From Nymphaea colorata (Eukaryota > Streptophyta > Magnoliopsida > Nymphaeales > Nymphaeaceae): DNA of 64,000 bases. Below, piece after piece: positions 1-13,355 of this stretch (position 1 is the stretch's first letter; each line of letters opens with the position of its first letter). The position numbers and the translations under genes are program-made. Below the pieces are notes generated by a model, which worked only from the letters and a program-made list of their open reading frames with translations, did not search any database and was not told the origin of the DNA. The stretch spans positions 3,942,704 through 4,006,703 of the forward strand of contig NC_045139.1 of NCBI RefSeq assembly GCF_008831285.2. Reading direction: 5' to 3'.

Positions 1-1296
1 ATGCAGCATTTGGAATGTGAAAATAGAAGGGTTCAGGAAGGGGACCAAATTTTGATAATTGTGGACAATGTTGCAAGGCATGCTTCATGAATGTAAAGTT
101 TTGGGAATGTACATAACATATGGAACGTGGGCATGTAACCATTTAAGCGTCTGGAAATATTGAAGACTCACAGTGATCACCAACGATTGTTGCATAAAAA
201 AAATCTTCTGAAGTATGATTGGTGATGGTTACACCCTTTGTGAAATGTGATCGATGATGAGGCGACTGGCAAGTGAGCCGGTAAGTGGGTCTGGTCATAA
301 CAAGGTGTGACAAAGATCATATGACTGATAAAGTGTTCTATGAATGAATGGGCGGGTGCAAAGTTACATTAGTAGATCTTAGGACGTACAGGATGCAGCT
401 GCAGACTTGGAAAATAATTTCGCTCGTGCACCAAACCACAAGGAACACTTTTACAAGCTTTTCTTATGGGTGTGCAAGCAAGAAGTATCATCTATGAGAA
501 ACTGTCATTCTTATCGTCCATGGTTCTCAACCGGTGGTCGGTTTGCAACCATCACCCTTCACGCGTGTCGATTGTTGTCCATTTCGTCGGTAAATGGTTG
601 CTTTGGCTTGGTTAGAGCCGGAATCATCTGTTTGGATAAGGTCCATGTGCTGGTTACTCAGTGGACCTGAGAAGTAGAGGAGATAGAAATGAGAAGCTGT
701 AAAGATGAGTTCGAGAGGCAACCATTTGCATTGAGAAACAAGTTTCAGTTTTAGCCTTTTACAATAACACCGGTATAAATGGATGGTCTAACACAAGTAC
801 GAGATTAATGAAACAAGGTCAACCAGCTGGTGAACATGTTAAAGAATTGCATAGTTCCAGCTGGTGTTTTACATCGGTTGCTGGGAGGACCTGATCTCCC
901 TGTTTTAATGAAGCATACCTGTGACCAGATCACATGGAGAGGGAGAGGAGAGAGAGAGAGAGAGAAACCGCGAGCGAGCGAGCGAAAAGTGTACGAAGTA
1001 CAAAACACATAAAACTCTGAAAGGCATGTACAGGAATGACCATTCAACTTTCAAGTTTACAATCATCTGTCGTTTCAGAGTGGAGTCAGCATTAGAGCTA
1101 ATTCAGATTCGACATCTGAACTGTATGTAGTTCATCTGAAAACGGCAGTATCTTTCCTAGCGTCTCATTTTTTATGTCCTTAAATAAAGTATAAGGACAG
1201 CATACAACATGAAGACTAACTAAAGGAAGCCATCCCCGAGAAAAAGTAGGGACATTTCTCCCTTGACCCAGAAATCTATGCAGCTGGAACTAGCGA
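1..1296. other. Downstream flank of the lipase-like gene, no gene seen
   Basis: Non-coding left edge of the window, downstream of the minus-strand hydrolase; its right part should hold that gene's 3' UTR. Only short open frames occur, overlapping on both strands and without splice-consistent neighbours. A GA tract followed by CGAG repeats lies at about 941-985. No RNA gene or transposon end was recognised. Confidence 0.6.
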
Positions 1297-4200
1297 CTAC
1301 TCTGTTGGGACTAAATCCACTTCTTTCACTTCTGAAGGAAAATCTGACGACTTCCTATTACTGCTTCTTCTTTTACCAGTTCTTCCCAGCCTCATAGCCT
1401 TAGATTGACTTACTGATAATGGTGGCTCAACACGCAACAGGCGGGACATGACATAAGCCAGAAGCTCCTCACTGTGTGAAAAGAGGAAATCAACATGAGC
1501 ATATTTAAACTCATTATAGGAGACATCCACCCCAGAATTCTTCATCAACTTGTAGTGCTTCCTAACCATTGAGGCAGGAATTACTTTATCTTTGCATCCA
1601 GCAACCAAATCAACAGGCACATCAATCAAATCATAGTGTGAACCCAAGTCTAGCGGAAGGGCTGTTCCATAAGCTTTCATGTTTGCGTTTGCATTCCCAA
1701 AATCATACATGATAAACTTTCTGGAGTGCTTCATCTGTGCCAAGTGGACAGCAACATAATAAGAAACACCAGGCATATCGTTCATGTTGTAATGAGGCTG
1801 ACCAATCACTCCCACCCAATTTGAGCTATCTCCACCAACAACGTAACTCAGCAGAGTCTGCACTAAACCCCCAACAGCAGGATAATTGTGGAAGTCTCTT
1901 GCCAATTTGTTGAACAGCATGCGGAAAAACCTGGTGGGTATGTAGAATCCAGGAACAAGAGGAGCGAGGACAGGTGCAAGCAGGCGCAACAGATAGGATA
2001 GCACCGTCAGTGCAACAGTACACTCTTCATGGAAACCAGCTGGTGACAGAAGTATCAATCTTGAAAGTCGATGAGGCAAGTTTTCTAATCGTCTTGTAAT
2101 GAGATACATCAACATCACTGCCCCTCCTAAGCTGTGACAAATGGCAGACAACTTGTATGGCTGATCACTCGTGTCAACATCATGCTCAGGATGCTGATGC
2201 CGCAGTTCTGAGGTTTTAATTGCATGGATCTTGTCCAGCATTGCTGGAATATCCTGGGTTCCATGCTCATTCACAGAGTACCTCCAATACCTGCAGAAGC
2301 TTTAACGCTGAGGCTTATTCAATAACAAGAAACCAACAGTTAACTACAGAATTTAGTAATTACTTGCGAGAGGAGATGTTCTTGTCAACATGGCCCCTGG
2401 AAACCAAACCACGGAGATTCCCTAGAAAAACATCATAACCTGAAAAACAACAGGATGTTGTAGATGTATTCCTCTGATAATAAGGACATATTGAAGTTTG
2501 TTGAGTGTAGTGGTAAAGCATACAAGCACACCTTGATCATATGCTGCAAATGCTGGAGAACCAACAACCCCGTTAGAGACCCACCTGCATGTAAATTTGA
2601 ATGTCAGTAATAGGATAAAGGTGAAAGCTTGCGAGTGTCCTCACATCCTAGCCACCGCATATAATGTATACATAAGAAGAATAAACTGTTTGAATCAGGG
2701 AGTCCGAACAAAAACAAGAATCAAGTTGTTGTCAACTAAAAGCTTTCAAAATTCAAACTGAAATGCATGATTTAGATTCTTCTGCACAAAGATTCGAGGT
2801 TCTAAGAAATGTGAAACCATTACATGTTCTTTTGATGTCTGTTGGTTTTCAGAAAAAATCATGTAACGGGGGAAATAAATGAGCAGTTCAATGAGAACAT
2901 GACCATAGTGACCAAAATTGCCTTCCCTATATAGCATCTCTAACACAGGTTTTAAAACTACGTTAAAACTGACTGAACAAAGTGAACGGAAACTTTACCC
3001 CAAAGATGAATCCAGTATTCCATGCTGTAAGTAAATTACCTTCCGTGAATCATGCCTGAGCAGCAAAAGAGAAAAAAAGAAAAAAAAGAAAGAAACATTC
3101 AGTCAAGCAATTTAAGTACACAGTTAAAAAATAAATAAATAAATAACAACAGTTTCTCCATTTTGCACCTTGGTATCCTTTCCAAAAGCAATATATATCC
3201 ATCAGAAGTTACAACATGGATGGCCTCGTAAGGATACCTAACAAAGGAAAAGTCAACAGCTGCTATGACTTCAAAACTTGGGTACCAAGGGTAGGTAGGC
3301 AAACCAAAAAAATCAGAGTGTAACAAATAATCAGGAAAACATTAAGATATGGAAAGTGTCGACATGAAACAGAGATTTTGAACAAACATACCCAAGCTCT
3401 CTAATAACGTCTTCGCAAGTTCTGCAATCTGTATTCAGTGGTGGATGAAATGTGGTTTGCCTTTCAGTTAGAGATGGATCCACATCCCCAAGGATAGAAG
3501 TAGGAACAGATATAGTTACATCAGTAGCAACATCTTTGTTCTTGCTCTTACAAGAAAATATATATCTAATCAGCAGCCGGCAGGTGGCAAAGGGAGAGAG
3601 AAGAAGATGTGCAACACTATGGAATTTTTCAAATACAGACTCTATGAAGATCTCAATTGCTAGCTGCAAGTCCTGTTTTAAAAAAAAAAACAAAAAACAA
3701 AAATCAATGGTTATGTAATGATTTAGGACCCACTATACTTAATATATGCAAGAAAGCTTCATTAACTGTGCAGTTTAATGGGGAATAGATACCAGCCAGA
3801 GATAAAATGACAAAGTTCATCATCTTAGTGACCTATTACAGCCAAAAACCAAAAAAATATGCCTACATATATGTAAATATAATCAACCTAAAGTACAACC
3901 TCCACAACTCCACGCCTCCTATCTGTAGTATGGTGCACCAGATGATCCTTACTGAGGTTTATCTTCTTCAAATGCGAATGCGAATGCGAATGATGATGAT
4001 TTGTACAGCCATCAACAGAAGTGGATGCATCTTTCTTTGCTCCTGGTGAGTGAAAGATGCGGATAGGAATCCGTATAAGGAATATCAGAGGCCAAATAAT
4101 CCATAAAAAGAAGCTTCTGATCCAAGATACTTGATGTCTGTCATGCCTAGAAAAGTAGCTAGCCCGTGAAAATCGTGAAACTTGAGAAAGGGGAGATGCA

Positions 4201-7200
4201 GGTTGGCTGCTATCATCATCATCTTCATCCCCAGAGGCATAATCAGAAATTGATGAGGGATCATATTCAGCAGAAAGCTCATGAATAAGCTGGTTGAAAG
4301 AAGACGCACCACTGCAATTGAAAACATTTTGATACATGAAACATTGAAATGAGTCAAAAGAACATGCGGGATACATATTTTCTCTCTCTATGAAAGCACA
4401 ATATAAAATACAGAAACACCATCCTAGGATGTTATTAGTGGATGAAATTTTCAAAAGGTAAAGAGAGAATACATATTAGTGCAACACCATTTTTTCTCCA
4501 GTAGGCCTTTCCTTATACATCTCTACTCTTATACTACTGTATATTTCAGTTTTCAAGCATAGGAACTTTTTCAAAAGTTAAGCTTTTCTCATCCCAAGCT
4601 TTATCATTTTTAGGTCATCAGAAAAGCCAATAACTGGATCCTTGCTTTTATCATGTTTGCAATATTCACCAACATACAAATAGCCAAAAAAATAAGGTGA
4701 AGGCAGAAAAGCAAATGCCTTATATGTACAAGTACATATATATAACATAAAAAAGATGATGTTATAAACAGAAGAAGAGTTTTTGTGCATTCTCTATCCA
4801 GTGATGATATTCCACAAGTTTGATGTTGTTGCATCATTCTATACATGGTAATGCAAGTAGATTGGGTGAAAATATCTAAGGCCTGACGATGACAGACCCT
4901 TGTAGAAAGGCTATTTACTGCCTTGAATTTCTCACCGAAGCATAAAATCTACAGAACTACCAACTCAAGGTGAAAACTGTCACTTCAGATGTTGCCTATT
5001 AACATAAGGCCAATGCCTTAACATTGACAAACCACTCCAAGAAATATTCAGTTACAGAGGAAGTGACGAAGACATGGGCAACAGAAACCACCTTGAACCT
5101 ATGCCAAATGGACTCAAGTGGGGTGCCACCACCTGCATTAATACGGCTGGACATGGGTGCAGGTTCAGGACACAGCAAAATGATCAGTAGTTTTATTCAT
5201 TAATTTATATTTATGAATATGAATGATGAACATACTTTTTGTTTGCGTTAAATCCCATTGTTGCTTTCTAGTTGCTTTATATGTAACAGGTTGTAATACT
5301 CTAGAGTCCAGACCATGCCACAGTAACATGGATTTTATCTATATCAACTTCATCAGAACATCACATTAATGTCATAGAGACACTCTCAAACAATTCATGA
5401 TTTTTCTTTATTGATCATGATATTGTCTTCTCTATGACACATATGATTTAGTTCATGCATGGGTTGTAAAGATAGCTGGGATAAAAAGATCTTGACTCTT
5501 ACTGCAAATTGGTTTTCTTAGCATTGATTAGAAGTTTGCCCAAAATTCTTGTGGCATGGAGATTAATCTGCTGAAAGCAAAGTAGCGGAAATGAAGAGCA
5601 AAAACGACTTCAAGCATCTCATCCGAGCCATTATTTGTGCATGCACTCCAATATTATGGGAAACAAAAGACCTTACAGTGACTTTTAAAAATGATCTTTA
5701 AAGAATCAGCCCCTCTGGTAATGTTAAGTGTGAAGGAGAATCAACATCAGAAGCATCTTCTCATTGTCTACTTACCTAAGATATGCTTCATATTAGCTTC
5801 ATCAATATACAAACATGAAATTTCACCAATGTTACAAATGTGATGTTTCTGGTCCCCAAGACTTGTACTAAAAACTAACTCTCACAATCTATGTACTATG
5901 CTAAGTAATCTATGATAAACACACCTAACAGCTTACATCATGCAAAAAGTATCTACAATTATCTTCTCTGATAATGCCTAAGAGAAGATGTAACTAAAAT
6001 CAATCCCAAGCATTCCCTATATGACTGCTTTTTAGTAGGAAATAATTCTTATAAAATACTTCGCTTGAAGACGCTTTAGACAAAACCAAGATAATTCCAA
6101 CACAGAGCTAGGCAGAACTAGGAAGTTGTTAATCTATAAAAGATGGTGGTTTGCATGGAACTAACTTCTCCATCCATCGAGGAAGTCGAGGGCCCCGAAA
6201 AGTAGGCCTAAGTTCCCAGCCATGGATGCCTTCAAGAATACTGGTCTTCCCAGGCAAAATAGCAAGAACAAGAGCTGAGGTCCCATTAATTACCCTTGCC
6301 ACACTGTTCAAAGATTCATAAGTGAACGTCTTCACAGATCTGCAGAGAACAGCTCAAATCAACAAACTGTACAAAAAAATTGTCAACATAGCTAACCAGT
6401 AACAGTAAAAAGAATTACAACTAGGGAAGCTTGGAGATACGCAGCCACAGACTGAGGAATAAGTGTGAAGCATGAAAAGGTTAAGTCATTTTCAGCATAT
6501 TAATCAGGTTCAGTAGAGTAGAACTTAATCAAAATAGAGGCAGCGAGCCTTGCAACTATAGAATCTAGAAGATAAACAATATAGTTGTTAGGTAAAGTGG
6601 CTGGACCTAGAAAGTAGTTTTAAAGTAGTCAGATGACCAGAGCCACACATATCAAAGCCTAACCTTACCATTTGAGTCAATGACATAAAGAGCAAATTTG
6701 GACGACGCTTCCAGTTCTCTACTCCACACTGAACACAGTCTATTTTTGTTCTTCTTTTTTCATGAAGACAAACATTTAGAGAACAGGAACCAGAAAACAT
6801 TAGACAAGTTTGTATTCAATTCATGCCATATGAGAAACATTTTCAGACTCTGTCCTGTGATCTCTAAGTACTCAAGATTATGGACTTCCACAAAAGCATG
6901 CTTCTGTAACTAAAAGAACAATAAAATCAAGCAGATGAACAAGATGTTGGTTTGGGTTTAAGTTAGGAAAAGGGAAGAAGCATATTCAAGAACAGGAACG
7001 AGGGAAAAGAAAGTTGCCTGTGTGTTAGAGTCATCACAATCACAAACGAGAGGTAAATAAAGATAGAGACCATCTAGGAAAATAGTTTCCAATTTATTAC
7101 AACTAAAAGCATATTCGAGAAGTTGCATGAATGCAGAATGAATCTTGGAAGATTAGTAAGTACATGCACAAAAAGGAATCTCATTTCTGAAGTAGTAGTT

Positions 7201-8169
7201 CTAACATTTGTTTCCATGCACGCTCTTTCACTATATATTCGTGCAGGTTTTCTCTCCTGCAATCAATGTCTCTTTCTACAAATTCTGCTGCCTACCAACT
7301 TCACTAGTGGGCATGGAATTCCCCCCAGCAGAAGCCAGCTTAGAAAAACGTCTTGAAATCCAGCTAGAGAATGGGAATTCTTGTTAATACAAGTTAACAA
7401 AGAACGATAAAATTTCATCACTCTAGAATTTTCTTGATTCTAAAGACAAGGAAATGTATCCATATGAAAGATCGTCATCTTTAACTCTTTAAGAAATTTA
7501 ACTATAGTTTCCTAAAAACATCGTTAGCAGCATATGTGCGCCTAGACACGTTATATCAAATCAACGTGGTCAAAAATCTCATAAGCTTGAAAGAGAGAAA
7601 CATTTCCTCCCACAACCAGAATATACCAAAAAAATCTCAAATATGATCAGCTCAAAAGTGAAAGTCTGTAAATGTACGTCCAAATTCCTGCCCGATACTG
7701 AAAAAAAAAAGAAAAAAAGAGAGAGAAAGATAGTGCATTTAATTTCAAACTCATGGTTTCCCACATTGCGAGAACCGAAAATAATTTCAACCGAACCCAT
7801 CAGAAACACAAACAAAAGCCCACATCATGACCATGGTTCATCCAGGAGTTCGAAAGAATCGCCAGATATTAGCCAAGCAACGAGATACATTAATTACGCA
7901 CGGAAACCTTAAGCAGGATCGATGGCCCACCTCCCCAACGACCACAAAACTCAGGATCAGCCATCAAACTAAAAAAAAAGAACAACTGCCCATCTCAATA
8001 AACGACATGAAAAGAAAAGAATTCGATGGCTAGCGACAAAGCAACCAAATAACGAGACAAGAACTCAAACCACCGAATACCCAATTCACAGAATACGGCG
8101 ACAACAACATTTCCACAGAAATCATTACTCTTTGGCAACGGCGAGGGCGCCATCCACGAGCCTCTGCAT
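1297..8169 (-). CDS. Lipase-like alpha/beta hydrolase (AT1G73920/AT1G18460 family)
   Basis: Predicted serine hydrolase of the acid-lipase/AB-hydrolase-associated type; substrate unknown. Coding exons, 5' to 3' on the minus strand: 8169-8129, 6339-6166, 4311-3900, 3672-3392, 3237-3169, 3055-2999, 2584-2532, 2439-2364, 2290-1297. They sum to 2157 nt, 718 residues, with GT-AG ends and unbroken phase. The ATG at 8169 starts a short conserved N-terminus (MQRLVDGALAVAKE) matching remembered homologues of about 700 residues. A hydrophobic segment rich in F, W, I and L lies in exon 3 (about residues 140-165), followed by a His/Ser repeat. The nucleophile elbow is C-H-S-L-G-G with Ser441; likely triad partners are Asp622 (AGCKDK) and His653 (YAHVDF). 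The C-terminus is basic and Ser-rich. The two long introns, 4312-6165 and 6340-8128, show no recognisable insert. Family assignment is strong; activity is inferred. Confidence 0.93.
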
Positions 8170-9660
8170 CAGAACGCCAGAATCGACTCCCCAAACGAGA
8201 AGACGGACAGAAGAGGCGAGGAGAAGGGTCGGTTGAAACAACGGTCGAACTTCGATAAACGAGAAGGCAGGTCGTGCCGGGAAGAGGAAAACAGAGCGCG
8301 TAGAATGCGACAGCGGAGTTCAGAGAGGGGGAAAACGTGGCCCTTTTCGTGTCCGAGTCGGTGCTCCAACCCCCCTCTCGTACACGTGGGGAGCTTCCAT
8401 TGGCCGTCTTCTTCCACCGGCAATTCCGCACCTACTCCAAGAGCGAGATTCTCTCGGATGATCAATATGGTTGTGTACCAACCGTCCATCTTTAAATCTG
8501 ACGGACAAAAGTTTATCTCATACAAATAGTTTAAGGCTTGCTTCAATGCAAACGTCCATCTTATCCATCTGTCAGTTCCTTATTGATGTGTAAGTCTCAC
8601 TTCATCCCGGTTCGATTCGCGCGCCGATTGAAACAAATCGGTCAACAAAAAGAATCGGTTGGCCCTGAAAAAATTCGACTCGATATGACTCAATTTGACT
8701 TTGACTTCTTGTGCATGTAGGTCCGATTCACCAAACTGAGCTCAAGTCGGCTCGAGCCATTTCACGTACGAAGCATGGATTTGGACATGGAGCAAGTTGA
8801 CCTGAGTTGGCCGCTTTAACCATTCTCTCATGGATGTTTCGCGGAGACTTGTCGTCAATGGGCATGGTCTTTACGTAAGTGGAATTCAATTGAAATATAA
8901 TTTTTCGTAACAGTAGTTCAAGTCGGCTCGATGGCGACAAGGTTTTGGATGAAGCAAATTTGGCTGGACGAGCCCACTTAACCTTGGTCTCCAAGAGATG
9001 GGCTTGATGGTCTAAGGCCTTTGACTCATGGGTAGGACCAATGTAGGATGGCTGGTGACTCGGGTTAGCTGAGTCCACGTTTAGAACCGGGTCAGTACCA
9101 GACCTGAGTCAACAACTTTAGAAAATAAATAATTTCCTTTTTTTAGCTTTGGTAATAAATAAATGGAGAAAATAGATGAAAGCAACACGAACAAGTTATC
9201 TTTTTAGGTTTTGTCGTGTGAAAATGAGAGGTAACGAACTATTTTTTAGTGGCTCAGATTTTAGCTATTTTTTAAAAATAGGAGTAGGCTTTAGCTATTT
9301 TTTCAATGTTCAAGTTGCAATCGCGTTAAATATAACTAAAAGATATATTTATATTTTTTTCATGCCAATAAAAGCTTCTTTACTTAGTTTAGAATATGAG
9401 AATTTAAAGTTAAACAACATTTAAAATTAAGAAGTTAAGAATTTAATATGCATCTAATAACTAATAAAGCCTTAGTTTGTAAATAAGAAGAACATGATTT
9501 TCAAATGAAGATACAACTTTTTGACAAATCTCAGATTAAGTCCTACTATTATTGGCTGCTTAGCTTAAATCAAAGTTTGAATTAGATGAAACTAAATAAA
9601 GTCAATTATTTGTCATTTTTCATATTTTCGTAAACCCCATAACTGCAAAAAAAAAAAATT

Positions 9661-9987
9661 GAGGAATTTTAAATAGTGCGGCTCATGGCTCATCTCTTTA
9701 TATTCAAAGATAAAAGTGCACGCTTGGATGCCCAAGAAAAGAACTCATTTTATAATATATATTTCAGGCTAACTTTAGAACTGAAAATTTATTCTCTTGC
9801 ATTAAAGAGCCTATCTCTTTCATGACAGATCGCCTGTTTCTTTTTTGCTTTCACTCTAGTTCCAAGAAGTCTTGATGAGCTCATCGTTTAAAAAAAATGA
9901 AGTGGTTTTGGAAATTGCACCTAGATGTCCAGTACTTAGTAGTTTATATGTAAGAAATAGTTACGTACAAAACTATGATTTTCAGAC

Positions 9988-10018
<31 letters not shown>

Positions 10019-10200
10019 TGTATATATATGTATAAAATATTATATATATATATATATTCAATAATATGGGACTTGTAAGCAAAATTGTATATATAAAGTC
10101 TTTTCCGATGTGACTATGAAAATCTAAAACAATAAATGAAAGCAAAGTGTACAGTATGTTGACAATAGAACTTGTTCTTTATGCATTTGAAATAACTTCC
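9661..10200. repeat. Diverged direct duplication, copy 1
   Basis: This segment realigns in the same orientation with 10562-10975. Shared landmarks in order: a CTCAT phrase, GC(A)TGCTTGGATGCC, AAAGAACTCAT, TTTATTCTCTT, TTGATGAGCTCATC, AATTGCACC, AATAAATGAAAG and TTGACAATAGAA. The spacing differs because a TA microsatellite has expanded inside this copy (about 9990-10060). No coding frame or terminal repeat was found. Confidence 0.75.
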
Positions 10201-10372
10201 TTCCTTTATGGATCTCTTTATACAATAGAATAAATGGTTTCTAGAAATCTGTGGATTCTATGAGTTCTGCAGAACTGAGATTGAATGACTTTTTATAGAA
10301 TTGGCCCTGGACTCCATGCACCATAACTTGATTAAAGACTTATTTATTTATTTGTTTGTTTTTCTTCAAAAA

Positions 10373-10374
<2 letters not shown>

Positions 10375-10429
<55 letters not shown>
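10375..10429. repeat. Compound (TA)n(GA)n microsatellite
   Basis: About 16 TA units run directly into about 12 GA units, between the two copies of the diverged duplication. Confidence 0.95.
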
Positions 10430-10561
10430 GTTTATGGTATTTCAGCAATGGTATAATAGAAGATTTTTTTTTCAAAAATTTTAATGTTACAGAATTAATC
10501 ATAAAAAACATTACTAATACTATGAATGATAAATTACAAAAAAGAAAATTAAAAAAGACTC

Positions 10562-10975
10562 AGGAGAAATTAAAAAAGTGTGTGTCATGACTCATCGTTC
10601 CAATTGAAAATAAAAGGGCATGCTTGGATGCCGAAAAGAACTCATGTTACAAAATATTTCAGCCAACTTTTGAACTCAAATTTATTCTCTTACATTGAAT
10701 TGGTCAACTGTATTTCTTTTCCTTGTTCCAAAGAACGCTTTGATGAGCTCATCATTTTAAAAAAAAATGTGGCTTTGAAAATTGCACCCACATGACCACA
10801 GTTAGATATTTCTATTCTATGTACGTAGTCATAGATATTTGTTTTGCATATATGTCTTTCTCTGTATGACTTTGAAAATAAAAATAAATGAAAGTTATTG
10901 TCCGTTTACTGTGGGTTGCTTTTTGACAATAGAATTGTTCTTCTTTGTTATTTCTTTTTAAATGTGAATTTCCTG
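10562..10975. repeat. Diverged direct duplication, copy 2
   Basis: Second copy of the 9661-10200 segment, with the same landmarks in the same order and many substitutions and small indels, about 900 bp downstream of copy 1. It lacks the internal TA expansion seen in copy 1. Confidence 0.75.
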
Positions 10976-11601
10976 TCTCCGAAAGGCTGTGATATTATTC
11001 GAGAGCTCCATTTGGCAGTTATCAGCAAGGAAAAATGCTAGAAACGCCGTTTTTGGGATTGCATCTAAAAAAGTGGGGCACTTGTTAAATTGAAGTTTCC
11101 GTTAAAAAATGGAGGAAGAAAGAAGCGTGAGTGTGACATTACGCCAAATTCTCCAATTTTTTGGTTAAAACTCTTTGGATTCATCGCCACACACTTCTAG
11201 AAAAGCCTAAGCTGATTATCAGAAACAGTAGAATTATAGATCAGAGGGTGTGAACAAGTCCAACTTCATTTGCTCGCAGCAGCCAAATTGCTTTCAATTG
11301 ATCTTGACATAATTGTTGAAATATATTCCAGAAAGTTGCACTCCAATATCTGAGGGCAAACAGTAAGAGTGTTTAGAATAATAAGATTATGGATTGCGTG
11401 GGCGGCTGATGGCGTGAAAAAAGAAGAAAGAGAAGTTTTGCACTGCACGTCAGTCTTTGCTGGAGCAAATCATAAGAAAAGCATCCTATTTGCTTGTTAA
11501 ACCAGAAAATGTTTCATGATTTGTCTTTTTTATAAAGTTTGTTGATAGCGTGTATTAACACATGAAAAATGTTTGCACACCCATCAAATGCCTCTGAAAG
11601 T

Positions 11602-12009
11602 TAGGGATGTAACCATATTCAAATTGGATATAGTCTTCACCATAGCTGCTTCGGGATTTAAATACAAAAATGAACAAAAGTTATATTTGAATCTAAAATC
11701 CGATTTCATAATCTGAATCAGATTTTTACATCTATATCTGAATCAAAGTTTTGATTCGAATCCTGCAGATTTTCAAAGTATAAGAGCATTGAATATAGGA
11801 TATTTATTTAAGATTAAATCTGATCTGAAACCAAATATGATTGGATATTTATGTATATTTGAATCTGAATTTAATCAGATGTCATTTCTTAAATCTAAAT
11901 CCGATCTGATTTCTTAATAGGATATTAACTTTTTTTTTTTCATATCTGATTTTTTCGGAACGGTTTGATTAGGTATCTGATTCAAATCTTATATATATTG
12001 ATATCCCTA
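11602..12009. mobile_element. MITE-like element with TAGGGATGT ends
   Basis: The left end reads TAGGGATGTAACCATATTC and the right end, reverse-complemented, begins TAGGGATATCAATATA, giving short terminal inverted repeats. The interior is a run of degenerate GATCTGAAT/ATTCAGAT phrases with no open frame. Related sequences lie at 44463-44780 and from 45009. The 8 bases flanking each end are only partly alike (CTGAAAGT and CTTAAATG), so the insertion is old or the boundaries are slightly off. Non-autonomous and probably hAT-like; the superfamily is not certain. Confidence 0.55.
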
Positions 12010-13355
12010 CTTAAATGTGAGAAAAAGTTATTCTTTAATTGGAGGCTTTGATTTATGGCTTGTGAATGCCTGGCAGCATTGGGCTATGGCTGCTTTGGCT
12101 TTGGCTTCTGCAGAAGATTGACACCCATGGAACCAGCAAGCAACTGCTGGTTCAATCAGCTAATATGACCCCTGAGGCCTTTTCCAAGGTCTCTTGAACA
12201 CACCTTCATGTAACTATGTTTGAAGATATAGCTTTGCAACTCGCGACTCATGATGGGACTGCAAGCACAAAGTTTAGTTTTAGTCCTCCTGCAAATGATG
12301 TCAAACTGCCCGGACATCAACCAAAATTCATGTTGTTCGATCCATGGTGATATCTTGAGATATAGATCCAATAGTCCTCAACAGATGTGTTCTCATTCCC
12401 TCAATTTTGCTTGTAAATAAACGGATTGGTGCAACTTGTATGCGAACATATTGGAATCTGAACTTTGTGTGCACCCAAAACCGATTTTGCACCCATGACT
12501 GAACTTTGAACAGCCCAGACCCAAAAACAAGCACAAAAATGAATGTGTGTGCGCCCATGTTTGCGCATGTGATTGTAGGTGTGCACCCAAATTGCAACTT
12601 GTTTGCTTGCGCATCAATACAAATGATAGTTATATCTTTACACAACTAAGATCCCTTTATTTCCTCCAAATTAAGAGAGGAAGAACCAGTTAGCTTGGTT
12701 TGACCAAGGTATAGGAGCAACAATGCAAAGGTATCAAGAGTATACAACCGCAGTATAACAACTCTGGAAATGCTTGATAAAGCTTTATGAAAGCCCAAGG
12801 ATTCTGTAAGTTCCAGCCTGCCAGAGTGGTAGTGGTCATGAATCATCAATGATGTTGAAAAATATTAATTTACAGAGTGGGATTACATTATCAAAACTGA
12901 TCTCTTTGTTTCTCTCACAGCCGTAAAAAAAACTAGCGATCTCACCAACATCTACATGGATTTTCAGCAAGGATGCCACAGGTGTTCCTCAAAGCCTCAA
13001 GTTGTAAGCACTTGAAAATGGAACTATTTGCTGCAAAAATTTCCCACGCTGCCACAACCAAGCTCCTCCTTTCCAGTGACTTGAAAAGGATACTAATGAA
13101 ACGAATCCCAATATTATTCCCTTCATTTAGACTGTAAAATCTTTTTCTACGAATTCTTTTACGCCAAACAGTCACCAAAGAATCTTCCTCTGATCTGCAG
13201 CCAACTGGTCGAATGTGCTTTAAACGTGCAATCTCTGGTTGCAACTTCAGAGATTTTACCTCACAATACCAAACTAGCATGTAACACCCATGTGCTTGCT
13301 TGCGCACGTAAAGTGGCTGGTAATAAGTCCACTACTTGCGATCGAATAAGTGGCA

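Larger units (their letters stand above)
8170..13355. other. Intergenic: promoter side of the lipase-like gene and 3' side of ELP2
   Basis: About 5.2 kb without a supportable gene. 8170-8530 is CpG-richer than its surroundings and should hold the 5' UTR and core promoter of the hydrolase starting at 8169. 8600-9110 is moderately GC-rich, repeats the phrase TCAAGTCGGCTCGA (8745, 8918) and has a related segment near 55690, so it looks transposon-derived. From 9120 the DNA is AT-rich and contains the diverged duplication, a TA/GA microsatellite and a MITE-like element listed separately. 12150-13355 should include the ELP2 3' UTR; the minus-strand frame at 12942-13307 has no splice or family support. 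Confidence 0.6.

Noticed and set aside
3026-3040. A 15-base GT...AG stretch (GTAATTTACTTACAG) in the lipase-like gene that could be read as an intron
   Set aside because: Far too short to be spliced, and translated in frame it gives VIYLQ, which fits the family (DSRK-VIYLQ-HGILDSS). It is coding.
12942-13307. 121-codon minus-strand open frame just past the ELP2 stop codon
   Set aside because: No recognisable domain and no splice partner; it lies where the ELP2 3' UTR is expected.
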